NCBI GenBank assembly: GCA_016794345.1
Contig: JAEUKE010000076.1
Location: 21,564 to 85,563, forward strand
DNA from: Myxococcales bacterium
Lineage (GTDB): Bacteria > Myxococcota_A > Polyangia > Polyangiales > Polyangiaceae
Reading direction: 5' to 3'
DNA: 64,000 nucleotides
The translations under genes were made by a program, and so were the position numbers. Each line of letters starts with the position of its first letter. Position 1 is the first letter of the stretch. The notes under the pieces were generated by a model. That model saw nothing but the letters and a program-made list of their open reading frames with translations. It ran no database searches and was not told the origin of the DNA. Shown here piece by piece: positions 48,556-56,594 of this stretch.

Positions 48556-48918
48556 ATGAAGCTCACCCGAGGAATCGCCGCGCTCTCGCTGTTTGCCCTG
48601 GTCGGGCTGGTCGTGCCGCTGGGTGGCGCCGGTTGCTCGAGCGAGGAGTGCACCGAGCTCTCCTGCAGCGAGCTCTCGGGCGACTCGTCGAATGGGCGGG
48701 TCTTCACGATGTGTGAGGACGCCGGCGAAGGTTATGTCCGGCTCGACGACGAGGACGGCGAAGAAGTCTACGAGTGCTTCTGCGACACCAACTTCATGCG
48801 CGACGCCGCGAAGCGGATCTGCACCGAAGGGGCGGTCTGTCGAAAAGGGGGAAGCGCCTGCGAGTCATCCGGTGACTGCTGCGCCGGGCTCGTCTGCACG
48901 TACAACGTGTGCGGGTGA
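48556..48918 (+). CDS. small lipoprotein with knottin-like C-terminus
   Basis: 120 residues. ATG 48556 (MKLTRGIAALSLFAL) opens a signal peptide ending GAGC (Cys27); an earlier in-frame ATG at 48529 adds nothing. The mature N-terminal part has paired Cys (CTELSCSEL, CEDAGEGYV, CFCDTNF). The last 25 residues have Cys spacing C-x6-C-x5-CC-x4-C-x4-C (CRKGGSACESSGDCCAGLVC), the pattern of inhibitor cystine knots and Dickkopf-like folds. Function unknown; a secreted protease inhibitor or adhesion module is possible. Confidence 0.8.
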   Translation: MKLTRGIAALSLFALVGLVVPLGGAGCSSEECTELSCSELSGDSSNGRVFTMCEDAGEGYVRLDDEDGEEVYECFCDTNFMRDAAKRICTEGAVCRKGGSACESSGDCCAGLVCTYNVCG

Positions 48919-49001
48919 GCCTTGGCGGTGGGCGATTGGGCTCGTTGCACGTGGCACCACAAGGGCCGGTTGGTCCCGCGGGCGCAACCGGTCCTCAAAG
49001 A

Positions 49002-49020
49002 CCTCGTCGTCCCGACGAGG
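49002..49020. terminator. hairpin CCTCGTCG-TCC-CGACGAGG
   Basis: Perfect 8-bp stem, 3-nt loop, 84 bp past the lipoprotein stop. A second inverted repeat (CCGGTTG 48966-48972, CAACCGG 48985-48991) precedes it. The hairpin also marks the point where homology of the LuxR-type relic ends. Confidence 0.5.
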
Positions 49021-49301
49021 TACGGAAAGCGCCAATACGGATCCAAAGACTCGGGAGCGAGCTGATCCTTCTGGGACAGGAAGTACTCGACGACGGCAGG
49101 GTCGTCGGCGGCCGCTGCGAGCACCTCATACCCGTGCTCACGACGACGACCTACCCCGAGGCTCAAGACGCCCGAGGCGAGGAGCGAGCGGGCAGCCTCG
49201 TGAATGCGCTCGGCCCACGTTACCCAGGCGCCGCGCCCGTCGTGTGCCGCCTCCACCAACCGGAAGGCCGCCTCGCTCTTCGCAATCAGTCGTATCCCCA
49301 C
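49014..49301 (-). pseudogene. truncated copy of the LuxR-type regulator at 45259
   Basis: From GTG 49301 the minus strand encodes GIRLIAKSEAAFRLVEAAHDG and later GVGRRREHGYEVLAAA and LDPYWRFPY. These align with TRLIARPEAAFRVVEAAHNG, GLVRRRAHHYDVLAVA and LDPLCRCPQ of the intact gene. Similarity stops after about 95 residues; the frame then runs on antisense through the neighbouring lipoprotein gene. Sensor C-terminus and both helix-turn-helix segments are missing. A TACTCT hexamer 12 nt upstream matches the position of TAGCCT in the intact gene, so the promoter was copied too. Confidence 0.75.
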
Positions 49302-49457
49302 TCAGCTGGTTCGAGAGTAGCCCGCGGGGGCAGTCACGGCGTAGTCAATTCTTGCGCCGCCGCCTGCGCGGACGCGCGGCGTCGCTCGCTTGGCTCCGCG
49401 CTCGCACGGTCGCGGTGGCCGAGGAGGCGCAAGGCCTTCGTGCAGCATCCGTCCTCC

Positions 49458-49614
49458 ATGTCCCGATGCGACGCGCCGCGGTCTCCCTGCTGCGGTCATC
49501 CGCGGCGGTACGTTCGTCGCGCCGGATCAGCGCATGGTGCCGGAGGGACACCTGGCTGGATCGTTCCGTCGGCGCCGCGTGTCCTCGACCCGCCTACCGG
49601 CGGACCGCGTGCCT
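49458..49614 (+). pseudogene. decayed mosaic copy of the FHA-sigma54 activator at 53084
   Basis: With one base removed after the second codon, 49458-49533 encodes MSDATRRGLPAAVIRGGT and then FVAPDQR, matching the start of the intact activator ([25 protein letters not shown]). Bases 49563-49614 encode [11 protein letters not shown] and GGPRA, matching its FHA-AAA+ linker. The roughly 200 bp between them in the intact gene are lost. In their place, 49535-49562 match 52568-52595 of the Cys-rich gene at 26 of 28 bases. No AAA+ or helix-turn-helix part remains. Confidence 0.7.
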
Positions 49615-49615
49615 G

Positions 49616-52102
49616 TCAGGGTGCGGGCAAGTAGCCTCGGACCTCCTCCGTGAGCGCTGCGTATTCGACGCGCAGCGAGTCCGCCCAGGCGGTCCACCTA
49701 TCCGCGTCCAGGCGCAGCAGGTGGAGATGGTAGGGTTCCTTCTGGATGACGAAGTGGAGGCGCTCGTAATCCGTCACGCCCGCGAGCTCCTTCATCCTGA
49801 GCGCTCGGGCGCGTGTGGATAGCTCATCATGCACCAGCGCGAGGGCAGGCGGGGCGTACGGGCTCTCGGTGAACAGCTTGAGCTCGTCGAGCGCTTCGTC
49901 GAGCGCGGCGGCATAACGAAGGTCGTCGATCCCTTCGCGCGTGGCTTCCCAGGCGGCGGTGGGGATCGGGCTCCCGTTCTGGTCCGGTATGGTGAACGCC
50001 GTCGGCCATTGCTGGTCGTAAGCATTGACCATGACGCCGTCGAAGCCGAGGTGGCGTGTAAAGCGACCGGCGAGCACCCGATGGTAGATCGGGTAGCTGA
50101 CACTCGATTGCCAATAGGCGAGCGGCTGCGTGATGGGGGCGTGCGGCTCGCACTGGCGTCCGGGAGGATTGGAAGGCGGAGTTTCGAATGCCTCGCCCGC
50201 ACCAGCTATGGAGATGGCGACGATGGGCATGTCGGCGGGCGCGAGCCACCGCAGCGTGCTCGGGTGATTCAACGAGAAAGCCACCTTCCGCGGCGGGGAG
50301 AAGCCTTGGCGCGTGGTGATCGACTGGCTCAGAGACTCAAGGACGGTCTCTCGGCGGATCTTGTCGGGTGGTGCCGAGGAGTCCGGGATGCTTGCCCACC
50401 ACGCGGTGCGATCGAGGAGCGGCTCGCAGCAATTGCTCGTGACGGAGGCGCTGCAGAGCGTATCGTCGGGGACGAAGCAGCAGACCGCTGAGCAGGTCGC
50501 AGAGCTGCAGGCCGATCCGGCGGCGCCGCAGCACGGGGGGGGTGGCTCATCCCTGAGGAACTGCACGACATCGAACCCTTGCTCCAACAGCGCGGAGAGA
50601 GCTTCGTTCTCGCCGGCCGTGCCGTCGTCGGCGAGCGCCGCGAGGAGCTGGCGCTTCGGAAAGCTGGCCGCCAGGATCTCGTTCACGGCGGCATAGCCAG
50701 CATGGCTCATCGCGGCCGTCATGCCGTGGCGACGCTGATCGACGTACTCACCGACGGCCGACGCGGTCTCGATCAGTTGCGTGCACGCCGTTCCGAGGCC
50801 GACGTGGGTCGGACATCGCCCGTAGAACACGCCATTCCAGCCGGGGGCAGCGGGCAGGGTCACGTCGGCCACGACGAGGTCGATGGGGATCGAGAGCGTC
50901 CTGCCGCCCTTGCTCTCCAAGGTGACTTCACCGGAGTACTGGCCGGGCGCCGGGCTCTCTTCGGACAAGTCGACCGTCACCCAGATCTGGCGCTCTTCCC
51001 CTCCGCCCACCATCGTGCGCGCGGGAAGGCCGATCGCGGCTGCACCCTGGTTCCCGGTCGGGGCGGGCATGCCGTCGGTCGGGCAGAAGAGCAGCGGGCT
51101 CTTCGACCCCGGTGGCTGGATGAGCTTCCCCGGACAGACGTCGTCTTCCTTGACGAGGGCGCGGAGCGTCGGCCGAGCGGGCTCATCCACCCAGAGCCAG
51201 GCAGGGTCCACCGTGGACACGCCGATCCTCACGTCGACGCGCGTCGAAGGGATCGACACGCTCGGATCGGCGTCGAGGCGCAGGTCTGACGGATAGAGCG
51301 TGACCGAATCCGAATCGAATGGCGGCGTCGTCGCCAGCTTGGCGAGCGAGAAGGCGCCGGCGACGGTCTGGTTGCGCGCCGCAAACATCGTGAGGCGCAG
51401 GTCAGCTGCAGGCCACCAGTCCGTTGGATCGCCATCGAACCGGTTCGCAGGGCCGACGACCCACGGGCCTGTCGCGCCGATCCAGCGGTATGCGCGCGGA
51501 TACCGAGCAACCGGCTGCGCTTGCGGCGCCGGCAGGCTGGACGGCAGCGAGTCCGTGGTGGACAGCAAGATCTCCGCCACGGCGACCTCCTCACCGAGTG
51601 CCAGGTCGATGTGATGGGGTCCCTCGCTCACGCCGGAGATCGTCCCCAGTGCATACCACCCGGGGTGATCCGGGACCGGAGTCGGCGACGAGGCGATGAG
51701 GAGCGGCACGTCGTCCACCCGGGCGGGCGCTCCTTGGATGTTGCCGAGCGGCCCCGCCAGCTTCGCGAAGACGTGGTGCTGAGGCGCCTGGGGAAAGTGG
51801 GCTACCCACGTGAGGATCGCGCCGCTCCGCTTCGCGGTCGGGGGATCATCGTTGGACGCTTGGTAGTATCCCCACGCTGGCGCGAGATCTTTGGCGCGGA
51901 CGAGGGTGTGGGGAGCCTGCGTGGAGGCCGGCGCACGCGGGTCGGCCTGGCAGCTACAGGACTTCTGAGCGGTGCCCGCGCTGGAGGCAACGCCGAGCGG
52001 CCCCTCCCTCGAGTCTGCACCGAGGCAACCCGACATCGCGACGATTGCGAGGGCAGCGCCCCCTCTGCGGACCAGCATCCTTCGACCATACCCGCCAAGC
52101 AT
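49616..52102 (-). CDS. DUF4091 (GH123-like) lipoprotein
   Basis: 828 residues from ATG 52102, or 820 from 52078 (MLVRRGGAALAIVAMSGC), both giving a lipobox SGC. The N-terminal half is beta-sandwich-like. The C-terminal part carries the DUF4091 ending WEATREGIDDLRYAAALDEA, known from GH123-like glycoside hydrolase families, after FDGVMVNAYDQQWPTAF. A segment around 50405-50560 encodes about ten Cys in 45 residues (CCGAAGSACSSATCSAVCC), which is not part of the family and may be an inserted disulfide module. It probably acts on amino-sugar polymers outside the cell. The ORF extends to 53248 but that part is antisense to real genes. Confidence 0.82.
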   Translation of the reverse strand: MLGGYGRRMLVRRGGAALAIVAMSGCLGADSREGPLGVASSAGTAQKSCSCQADPRAPASTQAPHTLVRAKDLAPAWGYYQASNDDPPTAKRSGAILTWVAHFPQAPQHHVFAKLAGPLGNIQGAPARVDDVPLLIASSPTPVPDHPGWYALGTISGVSEGPHHIDLALGEEVAVAEILLSTTDSLPSSLPAPQAQPVARYPRAYRWIGATGPWVVGPANRFDGDPTDWWPAADLRLTMFAARNQTVAGAFSLAKLATTPPFDSDSVTLYPSDLRLDADPSVSIPSTRVDVRIGVSTVDPAWLWVDEPARPTLRALVKEDDVCPGKLIQPPGSKSPLLFCPTDGMPAPTGNQGAAAIGLPARTMVGGGEERQIWVTVDLSEESPAPGQYSGEVTLESKGGRTLSIPIDLVVADVTLPAAPGWNGVFYGRCPTHVGLGTACTQLIETASAVGEYVDQRRHGMTAAMSHAGYAAVNEILAASFPKRQLLAALADDGTAGENEALSALLEQGFDVVQFLRDEPPPPCCGAAGSACSSATCSAVCCFVPDDTLCSASVTSNCCEPLLDRTAWWASIPDSSAPPDKIRRETVLESLSQSITTRQGFSPPRKVAFSLNHPSTLRWLAPADMPIVAISIAGAGEAFETPPSNPPGRQCEPHAPITQPLAYWQSSVSYPIYHRVLAGRFTRHLGFDGVMVNAYDQQWPTAFTIPDQNGSPIPTAAWEATREGIDDLRYAAALDEALDELKLFTESPYAPPALALVHDELSTRARALRMKELAGVTDYERLHFVIQKEPYHLHLLRLDADRWTAWADSLRVEYAALTEEVRGYLPAP

Positions 52103-52194
52103 CCCTGCGTGGACGCAGGGAGCGTGGTGATTTTTCCCGCCTCTGTGGCGGCCCTCGACACGTCCGTTGGCCCCCACCGTAGCCAGGCTCCTGC

Positions 52195-52200
52195 TACCAT
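52195..52200 (+). promoter_or_regulatory. candidate -10 hexamer TACCAT, duplicated copy
   Basis: Part of a 52-bp stretch (52178-52229) closely matching 53052-53104 before the FHA-sigma54 gene, including CTCCTGCTACCAT and TGTCCGA. Drives the Cys-rich gene if active. Confidence 0.4.
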
Positions 52201-52243
52201 GCTTTCCCGTGTCCGATGCGAGGCGACGACGCGGAGCCGGCGC

Positions 52244-53020
52244 ATGAAGAAGTACGTCTGGTTCGCCATCCCCGCCCTCCTGCTCGTCGCCGGCGGCGTG
52301 TACCTGGGCGCCGTGTCGTTCGGGCGCACCCGTGAATGCCGCCAGGAAGGTCTGTGCAACGGCCTCTTTCACCAGACGACGGACGCGGACTGTCGCGCCG
52401 CTCCGCGGGCGTGTTTGGTGTCCGGTCTCTGTCACGCCGAAGACGGCCGCTGTGTGGCTCGGAGCGAGGCGGACTGTCACTTCTCGCTGAACTGCATCGA
52501 CCGCGGGACCTGCGCGCTGAAAGACGGTGTTTGTGTCTCCTTGCCGGACGAGAGCGACTACGGCTCCTGGTGCGGGATGGACACCTGGCTGGATCAGCAA
52601 GGTGCTGACCGCTGCGAGTTGTCGGACGGACGCTGCGCCGGCTCCACGCCTCACGGCGCCTGCGCGCAATGGAAGAATCCCGAGTACGTGCATCGGAGCG
52701 CCTGCAACCTGTTCGAGTGCGCTGCGAGCTGCGCCGAAACCGGCATGTGCCGGATGTACGGTCATTGCGCTCCGAGCCCGGACGGCTTCTGCCTGCCGAC
52801 CGAGGAGAGCTGCGCCTCGTCGGAGGCTTGCAAGCAGCGCGGCGCTTGTTCGCTGCGGAAGGACGGGCGCTGCGTCCCCGACGAGAGTGGGGAGGACTGC
52901 GCCGCGAGCGAGGTGTGCAAGAGCTACGGTTGGTGCTCGAACACCCAATACGAAAACGGCGAGGACCATTACCTGGACGTGTGTTTCTTGGGCGGACGTC
53001 GCTCCCACATCGACGGCTAG
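52244..53020 (+). CDS. single-pass membrane protein with Cys-rich extracellular repeats
   Basis: 258 residues from ATG 52244 (MKKYVWFAIPALLLVAGGVYLGAV): one N-terminal helix with no lipobox, so signal-anchored. The remaining 230 residues contain about 30 Cys in loose repeats of the form CxxxGxCxxxDGRCVxxSEADC (for instance CHAEDGRCVARSEADC, CSLRKDGRCVPDE). An alternative ATG at 52199 would fuse 15 residues. Its upstream DNA copies the promoter and first codons of the FHA-sigma54 gene that follows 63 bp later. No function assigned. Confidence 0.8.
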   Translation: MKKYVWFAIPALLLVAGGVYLGAVSFGRTRECRQEGLCNGLFHQTTDADCRAAPRACLVSGLCHAEDGRCVARSEADCHFSLNCIDRGTCALKDGVCVSLPDESDYGSWCGMDTWLDQQGADRCELSDGRCAGSTPHGACAQWKNPEYVHRSACNLFECAASCAETGMCRMYGHCAPSPDGFCLPTEESCASSEACKQRGACSLRKDGRCVPDESGEDCAASEVCKSYGWCSNTQYENGEDHYLDVCFLGGRRSHIDG

Positions 53021-53068
53021 AGTCAACTCCTGCCGACCGGCGCGGCCGAGCCGTAGCCGGTCTCCTGC

Positions 53069-53074
53069 TACCAT
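53069..53074 (+). promoter_or_regulatory. candidate -10 hexamer TACCAT for the FHA-sigma54 activator
   Basis: 9 nt before ATG 53084; same sequence context as 52195-52200. Confidence 0.45.
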
Positions 53075-53083
53075 CCTTCCCTC

Positions 53084-54391
53084 ATGTCCGACGCCACGCG
53101 ACGCCGACTCCCCCCTGCGGTCATCCGGGGGGGGACCCTCATCGCGCCAGATGCGCGCGAGATCGCGGTCGGCCTCGAGGCGGTGACCGTCGGGCGCGCG
53201 GCGTCGGCCACGCTGTCGCTCGCGGATCCCGAGGTGAGCGCGCTCCATTGCGAGCTCGTGGGGACGCCCAAGGGCGTCCTGGTCCGCGATCTCGGCAGCA
53301 CGAACGGCACGTTCATCGACAGCATCGGCGTGCGCGAGTGTGTGCTCACGGCGGCCACATCACTGCGAGTCGGCTCCACCGTCTTGCGGTTCGTACCCTC
53401 CGCGCCTCGGGTGCTCGATCCGCCCGCCGCCGGACCACGCGCGTTCGGTCCGCTGCGCGGAGCGAGCCCGCCCATGGTTCGCCTCTACGAACTGCTCGAC
53501 AAGATCGCGAGGACCGAGCTCACCGTCCTCATCACCGGCGAGACCGGCACCGGGAAGGAGCTCGCGGCGCGCGCCATCCACGACGCGAGCAGCCGCAAGA
53601 AGGGGCCCTTCGTCGTCATCGACTGCGGCGCGCTCCCCGCGTCTCTGGCGGAGGCGACGCTGTTCGGTCATGAGCGCGGCGCGTTCACCGGCGCGGTCGC
53701 CCGCTCCGAGGGCGCGTTCCAGAGCGCAAACGGCGGCACCGTCTTCCTCGACGAGCTGGGCGAGCTCCCGGACGAGCTGCAGCCGAAGCTGCTCCGCGTC
53801 CTGGCCGAGCGGAGCATCAAGCCCGTGGGAGCCTCGCACTACGTCCCGGTCGACGTGCGCATCATCGCCGCCACGCGCCGCGATCTGCGGCGCGCGATCA
53901 ACGCAAACCGCTTCCGGGAGGATCTGTTCTTCCGGATCGCCCAGGTGCGCGTCGAGCTCCCGCCGCTCCGTGATCGCATCGAGGATCTCCCTGAGCTCGT
54001 CGCGGTCGCGTGCGAGCGGGTCGGCGCTCCCGGCGAGAGCGAGCGCGTGACCGACTACGTGCGGCGACGTTTCGTCGGGTACGACTGGCCCGGCAACGCG
54101 CGCGAGCTGATGAACGTGGCGAGCGTCCTTGCCGTCCTCGGCGATCAGCCGGCCGACGGGCTCTTGCCCATCGAAGGCGCGGCGGGAACCGAGCAGGCCG
54201 AGCTCTCCGATGGGCCGACCTCTTTCCTCGAGGCCAAGCGCAGCTTCGAGGAACGCTACTTCCGCCGCCTGCTCGACGACACCGATGGCAATATTTCCGA
54301 GATCGCGCGTCGCTGCGGGCTCGCGCGCCACCAGGTCCGCGCCCACCTGAAGAAGCTCGGGATCGTGCGCGAGATCCGCCTCCTGGGCTGA
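53084..54391 (+). CDS. FHA-domain sigma54-dependent activator
   Basis: 435 residues. The FHA domain (about 20-100) reads phosphothreonine: [15 protein letters not shown] and [17 protein letters not shown]. The sigma54 AAA+ domain (about 120-350) has [29 protein letters not shown] (GAFTGA intact), [19 protein letters not shown] and DLFFRIAQ. A short Fis-type helix-turn-helix closes the protein ([20 protein letters not shown]). In myxobacteria such proteins link Ser/Thr kinases to sigma54 promoters, so the kinase at 46482 is a possible input. Start ATG 53084; a broken mosaic copy is at 49458. Confidence 0.93.
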   Translation: MSDATRRRLPPAVIRGGTLIAPDAREIAVGLEAVTVGRAASATLSLADPEVSALHCELVGTPKGVLVRDLGSTNGTFIDSIGVRECVLTAATSLRVGSTVLRFVPSAPRVLDPPAAGPRAFGPLRGASPPMVRLYELLDKIARTELTVLITGETGTGKELAARAIHDASSRKKGPFVVIDCGALPASLAEATLFGHERGAFTGAVARSEGAFQSANGGTVFLDELGELPDELQPKLLRVLAERSIKPVGASHYVPVDVRIIAATRRDLRRAINANRFREDLFFRIAQVRVELPPLRDRIEDLPELVAVACERVGAPGESERVTDYVRRRFVGYDWPGNARELMNVASVLAVLGDQPADGLLPIEGAAGTEQAELSDGPTSFLEAKRSFEERYFRRLLDDTDGNISEIARRCGLARHQVRAHLKKLGIVREIRLLG

Positions 54392-54509
54392 TACCGGCCT
54401 GTCCAGGGGGGTGGCACCCGTTGGTGCCAGCCCCGGGCCCCGAAGACCTCACCGAGCCGGAAAACCAGGCGATGCCGCGCCGGTACGGCCCTTGCGATGC
54501 CCGGCCGCC

Positions 54510-56594
54510 ATGGTGGAAACGCGCTTCTTCGGAGTCCTCTCCCTCTCCCTGGCCACGCTCCTCGGATGTGAAGACGGCAGCGTCGGCTCGTCGTCGTCCG
54601 GCGGCAGCGACGGAGCGGGTGCGGGCGAGACGACCGCGGGGACCGGCGCGGGGTCGGGGACCGGCGCCGGCGCGACGACCGGCGGGGGCGGCGAAGGAGC
54701 GGGCGAGCCGGTGATCCCGGCCGAGCACCCGCGCGTGTATTTCAACGACCAGCAGGTCGCCCGGCTCTCCGCCGCGCTCGAACAAGGCACCACCGCCGCG
54801 GTGCGCTTCCGCGACTTCGTCGATCAACGCCTGCAGGGCGGCGACCCGTACGAGTTCCGTGGCTGGCACGCGGCGCTCCTCTACGTGCTGACGAACGACC
54901 AGGCTTACGCGGACCTGGCCATCTCCTACGCTGACGATTACGTCATGCAAGAGGAGGCGCTCATCGCCGCGGGCGAGCGCCCGAACGTCGCCTTCGACTC
55001 CTACCTGGAGGTGGGCGACCGCGTCGGCGACGTCATGCTCGTCTACGACTGGTGTCACGACCGCGTCACGCCGGAGCAAGGCGCGCGGTGGATCGCCTGG
55101 GCCAACCAGGCCGTCTACAACGTGTGGCACCCGGAGGAGGCGACGTGGGGCGGAGCGAGCTTCCCCTGGTCGGGCTGGTCGATCGACGACCCGGTGAACA
55201 ACTATTACTTCTCGTTCCTCCGCGCGACGATGCTGGTCGGGCTCGCCACGTACGCGGAGAACCCCGACGCGCCGGGCTGGGTCGATCAGTTCCGGCAGAC
55301 GAAGATCGCCGATCAGCTCGTGCCCCGGTACGAGGCGGAGCTCACGGGCGGCGGGTCGCGGGAGGGAACGGGCTACGGCGTCGCCATGGCCGGGCTCTTC
55401 AAGCTCTACGACATCTGGGAGCAGTCGACGGGTGAGTCCATCGACGACCTGACGAGCCACGCTCGGCTCTCGGTCCCGTACCTCACCCACGCGATCGTCC
55501 CGACCACCGACCGGCTCGCCCCCATCGGCGATCACGCGCGCGACTCGACGGCTTCGCTCTTCGACTACCACCGCGACTACCTGCTCGCGCTCGGCTCGCT
55601 CTACCCGAGCGACCCCGCCGTGCTCGCCTCACGCACGCTGCTCGCCTCGAGCAGCGTGCCCGAGATGGGGCAGGGCTTCATGCGTTTCTCGGACTTCCTC
55701 TACGACCCGGCGGGGCAGCCGTCCGCGGGCCTCGAGACGCTCTACCCCGTCTACCACGCACAAGGCGTCGGCCACGTCTTCGGCCGGTCGGACTGGACGC
55801 CGAACGCCACGTGGATGGGCCTCATCGCGGGCTCCTACTCGCAGAGCCACGCGCACCACGATCAAGGCTCGTTGCTCGTCTACCAGGGTGAGTGGCTCGC
55901 GTACGACGCAAACGTCGACTCGCACTCGGGGATCCGCCAGGAGGAGGAGCTGCACAACCTGGTCCGCATCGAAGCCGGCGGGCAGGTGGTGCGCATGCAC
56001 GAGGGCGCGCCGCCCACCGTGCTGCACGCGCTCGCCGACGACGCGCAGGTCTTCTACCTCTCAGCCGACGCGGCGCCCGTCTACGACGGGCAGGGCGTCG
56101 ATCGCGTCGGCCGCGAGGTGGTGTGGATCAAGCCCGGGGTCTTCGTGGTCCGCGACGTCGTCGCGACGAGCGACGCCTCTGCGCGGCGCGTCTACCAGCT
56201 CAACACGCCCATCTCCCCGAGCGTCAGCGGCAGGCGGGTCACGATGGATGGCCAGAGCTCGAGCCTCGACCTCTTCGTCGTGGCGCCTTCCTCCGGACCG
56301 ATCTCGACGGTCTCCTGGGCGAGCACGGACGACGACGTCCAGGCCGGCTATCGCATCGAGGTCGCGCAACAAGGTGACGCGACAGAGAGCTTCTTGACGG
56401 TGCTCGGCGTCGGGGGCGCCGTGACGAGCGCGTCGGGGTCGTCCACCTCGGCCACCGTCACGCTCTCGGACGGGCGCACGGCGACGGTATCCTTCTCCGA
56501 CGGCGCAGGCCCCCACGTCGAGGTGACCGGCGCTGGTGGCTTCGTGCGTGATCTCCCCATGACCGTTCAGACCCTGCCGTTGGAGGCGCAATGA
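54510..56594 (+). CDS. heparinase II/III-like lipoprotein
   Basis: 694 residues. Lipobox LGC (about Cys20), then a Ser/Gly/Thr tether to about 65. Residues about 70-420 look like the alpha/alpha toroid of polysaccharide lyases (HPRVYFNDQQVARL, then a YDWCHDRVTPEQ region). From about 430 a heparinase II/III beta-sandwich carries SHAHHDQGSLLVYQGEW, LAYDANVDSH and EEELHNLVRIE, with the His expected for catalysis or Zn. Probably a surface lyase for an acidic polysaccharide; substrate unknown. Stop overlaps the next start (ATGA), so the two are coupled. Confidence 0.87.
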   Translation: MVETRFFGVLSLSLATLLGCEDGSVGSSSSGGSDGAGAGETTAGTGAGSGTGAGATTGGGGEGAGEPVIPAEHPRVYFNDQQVARLSAALEQGTTAAVRFRDFVDQRLQGGDPYEFRGWHAALLYVLTNDQAYADLAISYADDYVMQEEALIAAGERPNVAFDSYLEVGDRVGDVMLVYDWCHDRVTPEQGARWIAWANQAVYNVWHPEEATWGGASFPWSGWSIDDPVNNYYFSFLRATMLVGLATYAENPDAPGWVDQFRQTKIADQLVPRYEAELTGGGSREGTGYGVAMAGLFKLYDIWEQSTGESIDDLTSHARLSVPYLTHAIVPTTDRLAPIGDHARDSTASLFDYHRDYLLALGSLYPSDPAVLASRTLLASSSVPEMGQGFMRFSDFLYDPAGQPSAGLETLYPVYHAQGVGHVFGRSDWTPNATWMGLIAGSYSQSHAHHDQGSLLVYQGEWLAYDANVDSHSGIRQEEELHNLVRIEAGGQVVRMHEGAPPTVLHALADDAQVFYLSADAAPVYDGQGVDRVGREVVWIKPGVFVVRDVVATSDASARRVYQLNTPISPSVSGRRVTMDGQSSSLDLFVVAPSSGPISTVSWASTDDDVQAGYRIEVAQQGDATESFLTVLGVGGAVTSASGSSTSATVTLSDGRTATVSFSDGAGPHVEVTGAGGFVRDLPMTVQTLPLEAQ

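Noticed and set aside
48909..49634. 241-codon plus-strand ORF over the relic zone
   Set aside because: Reads antisense through the LuxR-type relic and out of frame through most of the FHA relic; not a unified protein.
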